NCBI GenBank assembly: GCA_023665805.1
Contig: JAMPDJ010000014.1
Span: forward strand, 23,713-87,712
DNA from: Bacteroides sp.
GTDB lineage: Bacteria > Bacteroidota > Bacteroidia > Bacteroidales > Bacteroidaceae
DNA: 64,000 bases
Reading direction: 5' to 3'
Shown here: positions 39,731 through 48,692 of the stretch, piece after piece
Position numbering within the stretch: the first letter of the stretch is position 1
Layout of the letters: every line of letters begins with the position of its first letter
Made by a program: the position numbers and the translations under genes
The notes under the pieces: generated by a model
What the model was told of the DNA's origin: nothing
The model's database searches: none
The model's input: only the letters and a program-made list of their open reading frames with translations

Positions 39731-39890
39731 ATATTTATTGTTACAATACTCTGTCAGGAAAACAGGGTTGCCGTGGCATCACTCAACAAATAGGAATTTG
39801 AACAGATTACCAGCAATGAGCATCAAGCAAAAGAAAGCTACTCGGCAATTTATTATCATCAGTATCCACATTCACTGATGGTGGCATGAC

Positions 39891-40688
39891 TCATACACTA
39901 ACCGCGCCCTCTATCTTGGGCCAAGGGTCGTAACCCTCCAGTGTAAAGTCCTCGTATTTGAATTCAAAGATGTTCTTCACCTCCGGATTTAATATCATAC
40001 GTGGTAATGGACGCGGCTCACGACCCAATTGGGTGCGTATCTGCTCCATATGGTTGAGGTAAATATGTGTATCGCCCGTTGTGTGGATGAATTCACCGGG
40101 ACGCAAACCACAGACTTGTGCCATCATCATGCAAAGAAGGGCATAGGAAGCTATGTTAAAAGGTACGCCCAAGAATGTATCGGCACTACGTTGATACAAC
40201 TGCAGCGACAATCTCCCGTTGGCGACATAAAACTGGAAAAATGCGTGACACGGAGGCAAGTTCATGTTATCAAGGTCTGCAACATTCCAGGCAGAAACGA
40301 TGATGCGTCTTGAATTCGGGTCATTCTTGATGGCATCTACAGCCTGCTGTATCTGATCTATGAAACCTCCATTGTAATCGGGCCACGAACGCCACTGATA
40401 ACCATATATGTGACCAAGGTCACCTGTTTCGGGGTCTGCCCATTCATTCCATATACGAACGCCACGTTCCTGTAACCAATGTGCATTGGTATTGCCCTGA
40501 AGGAACCACAGGAGTTCATATATGATACTTTTCAAATGCACCTTTTTGGTGGTGAGCAAAGGGAAGCCCTTCTCCAAATCAAAACGCATCTGGTGCCCGA
40601 AGATGCTGAGAGTTCCCGTACCGGTACGGTCGCCTTTCTGCACGCCTTCCGCCAAAATGCGGTCAAGCAAATCCAAGTATTGTTTCAT
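39891..40688 (-). CDS. thyA: thymidylate synthase
   Basis: 265 residues, standard ThyA length. It makes dTMP from dUMP with 5,10-methylene-THF. The catalytic Cys is in [32 protein letters not shown] and [12 protein letters not shown] are conserved blocks. The dihydrofolate it makes is recycled by the FolA gene directly upstream (70 bases), a usual thyA-folA pairing. Confidence 0.97.
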   Translation of the reverse strand: MKQYLDLLDRILAEGVQKGDRTGTGTLSIFGHQMRFDLEKGFPLLTTKKVHLKSIIYELLWFLQGNTNAHWLQERGVRIWNEWADPETGDLGHIYGYQWRSWPDYNGGFIDQIQQAVDAIKNDPNSRRIIVSAWNVADLDNMNLPPCHAFFQFYVANGRLSLQLYQRSADTFLGVPFNIASYALLCMMMAQVCGLRPGEFIHTTGDTHIYLNHMEQIRTQLGREPRPLPRMILNPEVKNIFEFKYEDFTLEGYDPWPKIEGAVSV

Positions 40689-40758
40689 CGTATTTTATGC
40701 TATTTCCTTGTGAATAATAATTACATTTTCAGAAACAACTGAACCTTGTAAACAGCTC

Positions 40759-41250
40759 TTAGCCCATACGTTCGTAATTTACAAAGCGATATTTCCATGC
40801 ATGCTTCTCATCCGCATCGTGGTACTCTACCCATACGGGATGCCATACGGTTACATCAAAATTCGGGAAAAATGCATCAGCACTCTCCGGCGTATCCTCG
40901 ATTTCTGTTAAACAAAGCCTATCTGCCATGGACAATGATTGCCTGTATACACTTTCACCCCCAATGATATACACCTCATCATCAGATACACAGTTCTGCA
41001 GGGCCTCTTCCAATGTCGCATAAACCTCGGCACCGGGCAATTCATGCACGGTACAAGAAAGAACAATATTTCTACGGTTAGGAAGTGCCCCTTTAGGCAG
41101 GCTCTCAAAAGTTTTCCTACCCATAATCACGGTATGACCTGTAGTCAGAGCCTTGAAACGCCTTAAATCATTGGGCAACCAATACAACAGTTTATTCTCA
41201 TTGCCAATGGCAAGATTTTGTGCAACTGCAGCAATAATATTTATTTGCAT
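40759..41250 (-). CDS. folA: dihydrofolate reductase
   Basis: 163 residues. It opens with INIIAAVAQNLAIGNENKLLYWLPNDLRRFK, where Trp-Leu-Pro-Asn-Asp carries the catalytic acid, then GRKTFESLPKGALPNRRNIVLS and VYIIGGESVYRQSL. It reduces dihydrofolate to tetrahydrofolate. Upstream of thyA on the same strand; a terminator lies between it and the exbD genes, so the pair is its own unit. Confidence 0.96.
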   Translation of the reverse strand: MQINIIAAVAQNLAIGNENKLLYWLPNDLRRFKALTTGHTVIMGRKTFESLPKGALPNRRNIVLSCTVHELPGAEVYATLEEALQNCVSDDEVYIIGGESVYRQSLSMADRLCLTEIEDTPESADAFFPNFDVTVWHPVWVEYHDADEKHAWKYRFVNYERMG

Positions 41251-41428
41251 ATCTATATGTTCCTATTTATTCATATACATTTCAGTATGTCCGACAACAA
41301 TTCAACATGTACAAGTATCCGAATCATCCATGATTGGCATTTGCTATTATCTCACAGGCAAACCTGTATCCATAACCAGCATGCTGCATGGATATGAAAC
41401 ATACATAGGCTTGTCATATCCCATTAAC

Positions 41429-41467
41429 AACAATTGGACGGAAGCCAGTTTCCGGTTCCCGTCCAAT
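41429..41467 (-). terminator. hairpin terminator after the exbB-exbD cluster
   Basis: CAATTGGACGG (41429-41439) pairs perfectly with CCGTCCAATTG (41457-41467), 11 bp, 17-base loop, followed on the minus strand by TTGTTAATG. It lies 21 bases beyond the distal exbD stop. Confidence 0.75.
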
Positions 41468-41488
41468 TGCTATAGTCATTGAAATATT

Positions 41489-41947
41489 TTAGTTTCTACG
41501 ACTTGCAGAGTAGTTGATACGCAATGCCCAAGACTTCCTCAATACCTCCTTGATATCGGTAATGATACCCATCTGAGTATGTGTATCGGCCTTGATGGAG
41601 ATTATCTGTTCTGCCTGATTGGTCATACCCTGACGCTCCTGTGCCACGAAATCCATAACCTCGCGAGGCTCCGCATAGCGGTCGTTCAACTGAATACGTG
41701 TGCTACTACCCATCTGTGCACGAAGTGCATCCGTTGGAGGACCTACATAGATAAAGCTCACAACACTCTTCTTTGTCAACTTCTCCAACTCGGTACCCTG
41801 AGGGATAGTAAACTTGACCTTCAAAGTAACCTCACGCATAGTGGTTACAATCATAAAGAAGAACAATATGGTAAAGATCAAGTCAGGCAGAGATGAGGTA
41901 TTCATCTCAGGCATTTCGCGCTTTTCCTTTGTCTTAAATCCAGCCAT
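41489..41947 (-). CDS. exbD: ExbD/TolR-type biopolymer transport protein (second copy)
   Basis: 152 residues with one N-terminal TM (LPDLIFTILFFFMIVTTM) whose Asp (LPDLIF) is the proton-path residue of ExbD, then a periplasmic domain. It uses the proton gradient with ExbB to drive TonB. It starts 2 bases after the stop of the first exbD. Two non-identical ExbD copies in tandem are usual in Bacteroidetes TonB clusters. Confidence 0.9.
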   Translation of the reverse strand: MAGFKTKEKREMPEMNTSSLPDLIFTILFFFMIVTTMREVTLKVKFTIPQGTELEKLTKKSVVSFIYVGPPTDALRAQMGSSTRIQLNDRYAEPREVMDFVAQERQGMTNQAEQIISIKADTHTQMGIITDIKEVLRKSWALRINYSASRRN

Positions 41948-41949
41948 GT

Positions 41950-42537
41950 TTAGTTTCCTCCATAATTTTTGGGTTCTGCCTCAGAAATCTTCTGTGGATA
42001 GTATGCACGAACGGCAACTTTCTGCTCATCGGTCAATGCCTCGTATGGACGTCCGAACTTGGCTTTTGCCAATTCATTACGTAATTCATTATAAGCTGCT
42101 ACCAACTCATTCTGAACATTGAAGTATACCTGGTATGGTGTGCCACGGTCCGTTTGAACAGAGACTACATGCTTGTCTGTGACATAGCACTGGCCCAACA
42201 AATCAATCTCCTTTGCATGCTTCTCCGGCAGGGTGGACAAATCATTGGGGTTAGCAATAAACTCCTTTGCTCTGTTGCGCAAATCTTTGATATCAATTAT
42301 CTCAGAGTTGCACATCAGTGCACCTGCGGCATTCAGTCTGACATTTAGGACATTTCTTTCCTTAACATCAATCTGTGCATCTTCCTGTTCCTTATCTGGC
42401 GGTTGAGGCAGTCGTCTTGACAAGCCGCTATCCGTATCCATTGATGTGGTCACAAGGAAGAAGATGAGAAGCATGAAAGATATGTCAGCGGTAGAACTGG
42501 TATTCAGTCCCGGCATCTTTTTCTTTTTCTTAGCCAT
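41950..42537 (-). CDS. exbD: ExbD/TolR-type biopolymer transport protein (first copy)
   Basis: 195 residues from the ATG at 42537 (MAKKKKKMPGLNTSSTADIS); a slightly longer frame overlaps the preceding gene. One TM (SFMLLIFFLVTTSM) follows a basic N-terminus, with the key Asp in TADISF. The periplasmic part is larger than in copy two and ends ISEAEPKNYGGN. Middle of the exbB-membrane protein-exbD-exbD unit. Confidence 0.9.
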   Translation of the reverse strand: MAKKKKKMPGLNTSSTADISFMLLIFFLVTTSMDTDSGLSRRLPQPPDKEQEDAQIDVKERNVLNVRLNAAGALMCNSEIIDIKDLRNRAKEFIANPNDLSTLPEKHAKEIDLLGQCYVTDKHVVSVQTDRGTPYQVYFNVQNELVAAYNELRNELAKAKFGRPYEALTDEQKVAVRAYYPQKISEAEPKNYGGN

Positions 42538-42553
42538 ATCTTTCTCTGTTAAT

Positions 42554-43039
42554 TTACTTAGAGGCAGTCTTTGTGAGGATGCCACTCATGCTAATTGCAA
42601 TAGCAGCAAAAGCCACTATAGCCAAGATGTACATGCTCCACATGAACATGTCCACGACGGTGACCATATAGCCAGGGGTCTTGGTTCCGTCAGCGGCAGT
42701 GAACTCAGATTCACCGATGCCTGCGACATAGCCGACAACCAAAGAAGCTACAAGCAGTATGCAGGTAAAAGCGGTAATCTTGGAACCGGGAACACCAGTT
42801 GCAGCAGAAGAATCACTTCCCTTTGAACTTGCCACGCTCTTAATCACAGCCCATATTATCAATCCTGTCGTTACCAGCACCAAGCCGTACATCAGGAACA
42901 GCAAAAGGCCTGTGAATGTAGGTGCTGCGTATTCGCCGAGCATCTCATCGCCCCAAAAGCCAAAGAACATGGCAAAGACGACAGCACTAACAGCTATAAC
43001 CGCCAGCAATACATATTTGGATAATTGCTGAATTTTCAT
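42554..43039 (-). CDS. membrane protein of the TonB-ExbBD cluster
   Basis: 161 residues with four predicted TM segments (YVLLAVIAVSAVVFAMFFGF; TGLLLFLMYGLVLVTTGLII; FTCILLVASLVVGYVAGI; MWSMYILAIVAFAAIAISMS). It lies between exbB (50 bases upstream) and exbD (17 bases downstream). I do not know a characterised function; its fixed place suggests an accessory subunit or assembly factor of the energising complex. Confidence 0.82.
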   Translation of the reverse strand: MKIQQLSKYVLLAVIAVSAVVFAMFFGFWGDEMLGEYAAPTFTGLLLFLMYGLVLVTTGLIIWAVIKSVASSKGSDSSAATGVPGSKITAFTCILLVASLVVGYVAGIGESEFTAADGTKTPGYMVTVVDMFMWSMYILAIVAFAAIAISMSGILTKTASK

Positions 43040-43089
43040 TACTATATCTCCTTAATAGTGGTGTAGATGAAACTTATGTGTATCTAAGA

Positions 43090-43932
43090 TTACTTCTTGC
43101 ACTTGTCGCTCTTAACGCACATAACCAACAATTCCTGTGCAGCCTCCTCCATGTTACCGGTCAGAGCCTCTACGCGAGCCAAGATGAAGTTATAGAACAC
43201 CTGAAGAATCAAGGCAACGATAATACCGAAAATGGTAGTAATCAAAGCCACTTTCATACCACCTGCAACAACGGTCGGGCTGATGTCACCAGCTCTCTGG
43301 ATATCATCAAATGCCATAACCATACCAATCACAGTACCCAAGAAGCCGAGAGAGGGAGCCATGGCGATGAACAAGGTAATCCATGAGCAATTTTCCTCAA
43401 GATAAGAACCTTGAACTTCGGCTTCCATGTTGATGGTACGCTCAATTGTAGCAATATCGTTCTGGTCATTGCTATTGAGGCACTCCATAGCTTTGCGGCT
43501 AATCTGTGCAACAGGGCCACGAGTACCTTTTGCCTTGGCGATAGCATCGGTAATCTTACCTGCTGCAACCAAAGCAGCCATCTCAGCGCAGAACTTGCGG
43601 GTGTTGATCTGAGCCAAGCTCAAGTAAACCACACGTTCGATACAGAAAGCCAAACCGAGAACCAATGCGATAGCAACCAATGACATGAAGCCAGCGTCAC
43701 CCTCGATGAACTTTGTCTTCAATGTCTTGTGAAGGTTCTCTTCTTCTTCCTCAACGGCAAGAACCTCTTCGGTAAGTGTAGCTTCAACGGCTTCAGCCTC
43801 AGCAACGGTATCTACAGCGGCAGAGTCAACCACAGCAGCAGTATCTACCACTTCGTCCTGAGCCATTACAGATGAAGTTGAAGCGAAAGAGCACGCAGCC
43901 ACCATCGCAACAATAGCAAATAACTTTTTCAT
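43090..43932 (-). CDS. exbB: ExbB/TolQ/MotA-type proton channel protein
   Basis: 280 residues from the ATG at 43932 (MKKLFAIVAMVAACSFASTS). A signal-like N-terminus and an acidic Ala/Glu/Val-rich stretch precede the TolQ/ExbB domain. Conserved features are GTRGPVAQISRKAME, AMAPSLGFLGTVIGMV and the TTIFGIIVALILQ helix. The frame continues upstream through tRNA-Ser, so that extension is not real. First gene of the exbB-exbD unit, 38 bases downstream of the tRNA. Confidence 0.93.
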   Translation of the reverse strand: MKKLFAIVAMVAACSFASTSSVMAQDEVVDTAAVVDSAAVDTVAEAEAVEATLTEEVLAVEEEEENLHKTLKTKFIEGDAGFMSLVAIALVLGLAFCIERVVYLSLAQINTRKFCAEMAALVAAGKITDAIAKAKGTRGPVAQISRKAMECLNSNDQNDIATIERTINMEAEVQGSYLEENCSWITLFIAMAPSLGFLGTVIGMVMAFDDIQRAGDISPTVVAGGMKVALITTIFGIIVALILQVFYNFILARVEALTGNMEEAAQELLVMCVKSDKCKK

Positions 43933-43970
43933 TGTTTTGGTATTTTTAGGTTTAGTTAGTATTGATAAAG

Positions 43971-44058
43971 CGGAGAGGACGGGATTCGAACCCGTGATAC
44001 GCTTTTGACGTATACACGCTTTCCAGGCGTGCCTCTTCAGCCACTCGAGCACCTCTCC
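43971..44058 (-). tRNA. tRNA-Ser (GGA)
   Basis: 88-nt class II tRNA. The acceptor stem GGAGAGG/CCTCTCC is perfect, the anticodon stem CACGC/GCGTG encloses the loop CTGGAAA with anticodon GGA, a long variable arm follows (GTATACGT...GCGTAT region), and the T-loop is GGTTCGAATCC. The 3' CCA is not encoded. It reads TCC and TCT codons. exbB begins 38 bases downstream. Confidence 0.97.
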
Positions 44059-44074
44059 AGATTGTTTGCGGTTA

Positions 44075-44082
44075 CAAAAATA
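44075..44082 (-). promoter_or_regulatory. -7 box of tRNA-Ser
   Basis: Minus strand TATTTTTG fits TAnnTTTG and ends 16 bases before the tRNA. A GTTG about 21 bases upstream may be the -33 element. exbB could be co-transcribed with the tRNA because no other promoter is evident in the 38-base gap. Confidence 0.5.
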
Positions 44083-44168
44083 TACTTTTTAATGGACTTA
44101 ACACAACTATTTTCTGAAAAAAATCACTTTAGAGTACTTTTTTATCTTTTAACCACCACATACAGCAT

Positions 44169-44933
44169 TCACAGGAGGCCAAATATGCTTGTAACCGTAG
44201 CATTGGTCGTATGATTTATCTCTTCCAGCGTGACATTATATATATTACTTAGAAAAAAGACTATATTTGCCAGGTAAGAAGGTTCGTTTCTCTGCCCGCG
44301 AAACGGCACCGGAGCCAAATATGGAGCATCGGTCTCCAATACTATCCTGCCAAGAGGTACGCCCTTGAGTGTTTCGGCCAAACGGCTGTTCTTGAATGTC
44401 AGCACTCCACCGATGCCCAGGGCAAAACCATCATATTTCAACAGACGAGATGCCGTTTCGCTACTTCCGCTGAAGCAATGGAATATCCCGCGCAACCCAT
44501 CACCCTTGTGCCGTTCCATGGCCGCAAGCAATTCCGGTTCGGCCTTACGCATATGTATCACAAGCGGCAAATCGTATTTCTTCGCCCAACAAATCTGTCG
44601 TTCAAACGCATCCACCTGTTCCTTCTTATACGTCACGTCCCAATAAAAATCCAGGCCCACTTCTCCCACCGCTATCATACCATCACCCAAAAGAGGTTCC
44701 ATGCTGTCAAGAACACATTCCCAATCACTGCCGACATCTTCCGGATGCAAGCCCATCATAGGATAACATATCCCAGGATATGCACGCACCGTTGCCATCA
44801 TCCTGAATACGCTATCCTTATTTATATTTGGCAGGAATATTTTCTCAACCCCCACCCGTCGTGCCCTGCAGATAACCTCATCACGGTCGGCATCAAACTC
44901 TTCACCGTAGATATGGCTGTGTGTGTCTATCAT
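44169..44933 (-). CDS. TatD-family metal-dependent hydrolase
   Basis: 254 residues from the ATG at 44933 (MIDTHSHIYGEEFDADRDEV). The longer open frame overlaps the polyprenyl synthase gene and lacks similarity. Metal ligands are visible: H-x-H in DTHSHI, Glu in GEVGLDFYWD, His in LPLVIHMRKA, His in FHCFSGS and Asp in VLETDAPYLAP. The family includes 3'-5' DNA exonucleases and tRNA hydrolases. It starts 19 bases after the preceding gene. Confidence 0.92.
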   Translation of the reverse strand: MIDTHSHIYGEEFDADRDEVICRARRVGVEKIFLPNINKDSVFRMMATVRAYPGICYPMMGLHPEDVGSDWECVLDSMEPLLGDGMIAVGEVGLDFYWDVTYKKEQVDAFERQICWAKKYDLPLVIHMRKAEPELLAAMERHKGDGLRGIFHCFSGSSETASRLLKYDGFALGIGGVLTFKNSRLAETLKGVPLGRIVLETDAPYLAPVPFRGQRNEPSYLANIVFFLSNIYNVTLEEINHTTNATVTSIFGLL

Positions 44934-44952
44934 CTGGAGATACTCTGATACA

Positions 44953-45927
44953 TCATTTGTTTCTATCCAACAAACCCAAGGCATATTGCCACAAGCCGGT
45001 CTTCTTCTCCGATGGCAAATCAACCTGTTCCAAAAGCACGCGGGCCTCCTCGAAATACTCATTGATCAAATCGACGCACGCAGAACGCACACCGACAGCA
45101 TCGTACAATGCCGTCACCGCAGCCACTTTCTCTTCCGGAACATACTCTGAGGCATTTATCCATCTCTCCAACTCCCGACGCTGATGACCATCCGCGCCCT
45201 CGAGTGCCTTTATAAGCAAATAGGTCTTCTTGTTGCACAAGATATCGCCACCTATCCTTTTGCCAAAGGTCTCGAAGTTGCCATAGACATCCAGCATATC
45301 GTCCTGCAATTGGAATACAAGACCGAGACGCTCACCGAAACGGTACAGCAATTCGGCATCCGCCTCTGGAGCACCAGCCTGCATGGCCCCCATCTTCATG
45401 GCACAAGCCAACAGGACGCTGGTCTTCAAACGAATCATCTCAATATACTCCTCGGCAGTCACATCCATTCGACTTTCAAAGTCAACGTCGTATTGCTGTC
45501 CTTCTCCAATTTCAAGTGCCGTAGCAGTAAACAGTTCCATCACATCTTTCAGACATCCCGCAGGACAACGGGCTATCAGCTGACAGGCCATTACCAACAT
45601 GCTGTCGCCACTGAGAATGGCTGTATTCTCGTTCCAAACCTTGTGGACACACGGCTTACCACGTCTTACTTCGGCCCTGTCCATCACATCATCGTGCAGG
45701 AGAGTATAGTTATGATAAGTTTCCAATCCCAAAGCCGTCGGCAAGGCTTCGCCTACGTCTTCCCTATACATATTATAAGACATAAGCAATAGCACCGGAC
45801 GCAACCGTTTACCTCCCATACCGAGGACATAACGTATAGGCTTGTAAAGTCCAAAGGGTTGGCGCTCCAAATGGAGGTCCGCCAACCCTTGATTTACCAT
45901 AGCCAGAATATCTTCTGAACTGTACAT
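44953..45927 (-). CDS. polyprenyl diphosphate synthase
   Basis: 324 residues from the ATG at 45927 (MYSSEDILAMV). It is a trans-isoprenyl diphosphate synthase that condenses isopentenyl units. FARM LLHDDVMDRAEVRRGKP and SARM FQLQDDMLDVYG carry the two Asp-rich motifs; GGKRLRPVL precedes the first. Product chain length (farnesyl, geranylgeranyl or longer) cannot be fixed from motifs alone. Upstream of tatD; IspH at 48.6 kb supplies the C5 precursors. Confidence 0.92.
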   Translation of the reverse strand: MYSSEDILAMVNQGLADLHLERQPFGLYKPIRYVLGMGGKRLRPVLLLMSYNMYREDVGEALPTALGLETYHNYTLLHDDVMDRAEVRRGKPCVHKVWNENTAILSGDSMLVMACQLIARCPAGCLKDVMELFTATALEIGEGQQYDVDFESRMDVTAEEYIEMIRLKTSVLLACAMKMGAMQAGAPEADAELLYRFGERLGLVFQLQDDMLDVYGNFETFGKRIGGDILCNKKTYLLIKALEGADGHQRRELERWINASEYVPEEKVAAVTALYDAVGVRSACVDLINEYFEEARVLLEQVDLPSEKKTGLWQYALGLLDRNK

Positions 45928-46035
45928 TATATAAATAATAAGGTATAAGTCTTTTTTATCGGCCAAGAGCATTAACCCGTTTCTTGCATCCATCCACATA
46001 ACGAATGCATGCCCGGGCACCGCCCCGTCCGACTA

Positions 46036-46752
46036 TCAACCCAATCTGAACATTACGGGCAGTCGGAAGCGAGAACGCACAGTCTTATTACCTTGGCGTG
46101 CAGGCTTCCACTTAGGCATAATCTTAACAACACGCATAGCCTCCTCTGACAGATGTTCATCCGGAGAACGGTCAACCTTGACATCCACGATAGAGCCATC
46201 ACGATTTACCACGAACGACACCATCACACGACCTTGTACGCCCTGTTCCATGCAAATGCTTGGATACTTGATGTTCTTTTTCAACCATTTAAAGCATTCT
46301 TCATCGCCGCCAGGGAAAGAGGCGTTCTCCTCAACGATATCAAAGATGCGGTCGTCATCCACTTCCTCCACGATGGGACCTACGGGACCTGTAGCCACGG
46401 CACTGGGAGCACCGGTACCTACAACCGTAGTGATGGCCTGATTCACTTCCTCGGAAGTTTCGATTTCTTCCTCGGGCAGTTCCGTTTCGTTGTCCACGAT
46501 ATTGATAATTTCAGCAACCTTTGGAGCAGCCTGTGGCGGAGGAGCTACTACTTCCTGCTGCTGAGTAATGGGAATCATGTCCTCTTCCAAGACGACACTT
46601 TCGTAAATTTTACCCTCTTCCTTCACTACCACATCACGCTGAGTGTACTCGAAAGCAGCGAACATGGCCGCCAAAACCACCACATAACCTATGAGCATGC
46701 TCGTGGACTTCTGGCTACGAAGTTCATCATTAACTGTTTTGGTTGCTTCCAT
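46036..46752 (-). CDS. tonB: TonB energy-transducing protein
   Basis: 238 residues. One N-terminal TM (MLIGYVVVLAAMFAAFEY), then a Pro/Glu/Val-rich periplasmic spacer (VVAPPPQAAPK; ETELPEEEIETSEEV), then the C-terminal TonB domain (YPSICMEQGVQGRVMVSFVVNRDGSIVDVKV ends the first half; SEEAMRVVKIMPKWKPARQ the second). It transmits ExbBD energy to outer-membrane SusC-like receptors. exbB-exbD are 2 kb downstream on the same strand. Confidence 0.93.
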   Translation of the reverse strand: MEATKTVNDELRSQKSTSMLIGYVVVLAAMFAAFEYTQRDVVVKEEGKIYESVVLEEDMIPITQQQEVVAPPPQAAPKVAEIINIVDNETELPEEEIETSEEVNQAITTVVGTGAPSAVATGPVGPIVEEVDDDRIFDIVEENASFPGGDEECFKWLKKNIKYPSICMEQGVQGRVMVSFVVNRDGSIVDVKVDRSPDEHLSEEAMRVVKIMPKWKPARQGNKTVRSRFRLPVMFRLG

Positions 46753-46794
46753 AATTTATAATTGTTTATTCGTTATTTGGCACTACTGCAATGA

Positions 46795-46802
46795 CAAATG
46801 TA
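46795..46802 (-). promoter_or_regulatory. -7 box of tonB
   Basis: Minus strand TACATTTG, exact TAnnTTTG, 42 bases before the tonB ATG. Confidence 0.55.
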
Positions 46803-46898
46803 GGACTTTTTTCCCATATACCCACGTATCGTCTCTTTTTTTTCCGGCAAAAACCATTTTTTAGGGTACGTTCAGCCAGTATTGACATAAAAATACCG

Positions 46899-46906
46899 TA
46901 ACTTTG
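46899..46906 (+). promoter_or_regulatory. -7 box of the porQ-cmk-ispH unit
   Basis: TAACTTTG, exact TAnnTTTG, 19 bases before the porQ ATG; TTG of a TTGAC lies 14 bases upstream. Divergent from tonB. Confidence 0.6.
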
Positions 46907-46925
46907 ATGTCTAAACAACATAAAA

Positions 46926-47975
46926 ATGAGGACCAAAGGCATATCGTCATTCATCTTTACGCTAACAGTCTTGTTCGTCACGACAAGGGTTCACAGTCAA
47001 ACCAGCGTTTTCGACTTTCTCAATCTGCCTACCTCCTCACACGCAATGGCTCTCGGGGGCAAGAACATTTCCCTGATAGAAGACGATGCATCCCTCATTT
47101 TTCATAACCCCGCCCTCATGAGTTCCGTCAGCGACAAGACGCTAAACCTCAATTTTCTCACCTATATGCAGGGAAGCAAGGCTGGCAATGTCAGTTTCGT
47201 AGGCGCACAGGGAGAACGCGGCTCATGGGGAGCCATGGCACAATTCGTGGGCTATGGCACCATACGCGAGACAGATGAAATGGGCAATATCACAGGTACC
47301 ACAGGTGCATTGGACATGAACCTGGCCGGCGGATACAGCTATCTGCTGAGCGACCGTTGGGTAGGTGGCGTACACGGCAAGTTTCTTTATTCCAACTATG
47401 CCGATTACTCCAGCATAGCATTAGCAGTGGACCTTGGACTGAATTATTTTAACGACGAGAAAGACTTTTCCTTCTCGGTCGTAGCCGCCAACCTTGGCGG
47501 TCAGGTCAGTGCTTTCGGAGAAACGGCAGAATCACTTCCCATGGACCTGCAACTGGGACTGAGCAAAGGCCTCGGACATTTCCCACTGCGCCTCCACGTG
47601 ATGTTTTATGACATGTTCCATTGGAGCAGGGCCTATTATTCACCGGATGGCAAAGTCAAAGGCTTTCAACTCTTTGCCAACCATCTGAATCTTGGCGCCG
47701 ACCTAACCCTTTGGCAAGGGCGCATGTGGCTGGGGCTGGGCTACAACTTCCGACGTGGCTTTGAGATGAAAGCGGCAGGCAGTTCCCATGCGGCAGGTTT
47801 GACCATAGGCGCAGGCATAAACATCAAAAAGATAAAAGTCGGCGTGGCGTACGGCAACTACCACACAGGCGCCCCCACCCTGTCCTTCACTGTGGCATAT
47901 TCCTTCGCCAAAGAGAAGAAAGACCTCCCGCCTGCCACAATCGCCCCCGCCGCAACTACAGCCACTCATACTTAA
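46926..47975 (+). CDS. porQ: type IX secretion system protein PorQ
   Basis: 349 residues with a signal peptide (ISSFIFTLTVLFVTTRVHSQ). The mature protein is a beta-barrel of the PorV/FadL-like kind with the typical opening SVFDFLNLPTSSHAMALGGKN and SLIFHNPALMS. PorQ is an outer-membrane component of the T9SS attachment complex. The context porQ-cmk-ispH supports the call. A Pro/Ala/Thr-rich tail (PPATIAPAATTATHT) follows the last strand. Confidence 0.88.
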   Translation: MRTKGISSFIFTLTVLFVTTRVHSQTSVFDFLNLPTSSHAMALGGKNISLIEDDASLIFHNPALMSSVSDKTLNLNFLTYMQGSKAGNVSFVGAQGERGSWGAMAQFVGYGTIRETDEMGNITGTTGALDMNLAGGYSYLLSDRWVGGVHGKFLYSNYADYSSIALAVDLGLNYFNDEKDFSFSVVAANLGGQVSAFGETAESLPMDLQLGLSKGLGHFPLRLHVMFYDMFHWSRAYYSPDGKVKGFQLFANHLNLGADLTLWQGRMWLGLGYNFRRGFEMKAAGSSHAAGLTIGAGINIKKIKVGVAYGNYHTGAPTLSFTVAYSFAKEKKDLPPATIAPAATTATHT

Positions 47976-47993
47976 ACAACATAATACATCATA

Positions 47994-48692
47994 ATGAAAA
48001 AGATTACCATAGCCATAGACGGACATTCCTCCTGCGGCAAGAGCACCATGGCAAAGAATCTGGCCAAGGAATTGGGTTACATTTATATTGACACCGGTGC
48101 CATGTACCGCAGCGTCACCTACTATGCCATGCAAAACGGCATGATAGATTCCGAGGGTAACATTGACACAGAACACTTGCTGACCGCCATGCCCGACATA
48201 CACATATCTTTCAAGTTCAATCCACAAACAGGCCGCCCCGACACCTATCTCAACGGAACATGCGTGGAGGACAAGATACGCACCCTTGAAGTAAGCAGAC
48301 ATGTCAGCCCCATAGCAGCATTGGGATTTGTACGCGAGGCCATGGTGGCACAGCAACGCGAAATGGGAAAGTCCAAGGGAGTAATCCTGGACGGACGCGA
48401 CATAGGTACAGTTGTATTCCCTGATGCCGAGGTGAAGATTTTTGTGACCGCCAGTGCCGAAATTCGTGCCAAGAGACGTTTCGACGAACTTACGGCCAAA
48501 GGGGAAACGTGCGACTACGATGACATTCTGAAGAACGTGCAGGAGCGTGACCATATAGACTCCCATCGCGAGATTTCGCCACTTACACGTGCCGAGGACG
48601 CCATTGTCCTTGACAACAGCAACATGACTATCGCAGAGCAGCAAGAATGGTTATTGAAATTGACGAAGGAAGCGGTTTCTGCTTCGGAGTAA
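47994..48692 (+). CDS. cmk: (d)CMP kinase
   Basis: 232 residues. P-loop [18 protein letters not shown], then [39 protein letters not shown] and the LID region [13 protein letters not shown]. It makes CDP and dCDP. It starts 18 bases after porQ. Its last 46 bases are also the beginning of ispH in another frame, an unusually long overlap. Confidence 0.95.
   Translation: MKKITIAIDGHSSCGKSTMAKNLAKELGYIYIDTGAMYRSVTYYAMQNGMIDSEGNIDTEHLLTAMPDIHISFKFNPQTGRPDTYLNGTCVEDKIRTLEVSRHVSPIAALGFVREAMVAQQREMGKSKGVILDGRDIGTVVFPDAEVKIFVTASAEIRAKRRFDELTAKGETCDYDDILKNVQERDHIDSHREISPLTRAEDAIVLDNSNMTIAEQQEWLLKLTKEAVSASE

Noticed and set aside
43933..44052. ExbB extended upstream
   Set aside because: The extra codons lie in tRNA-Ser.
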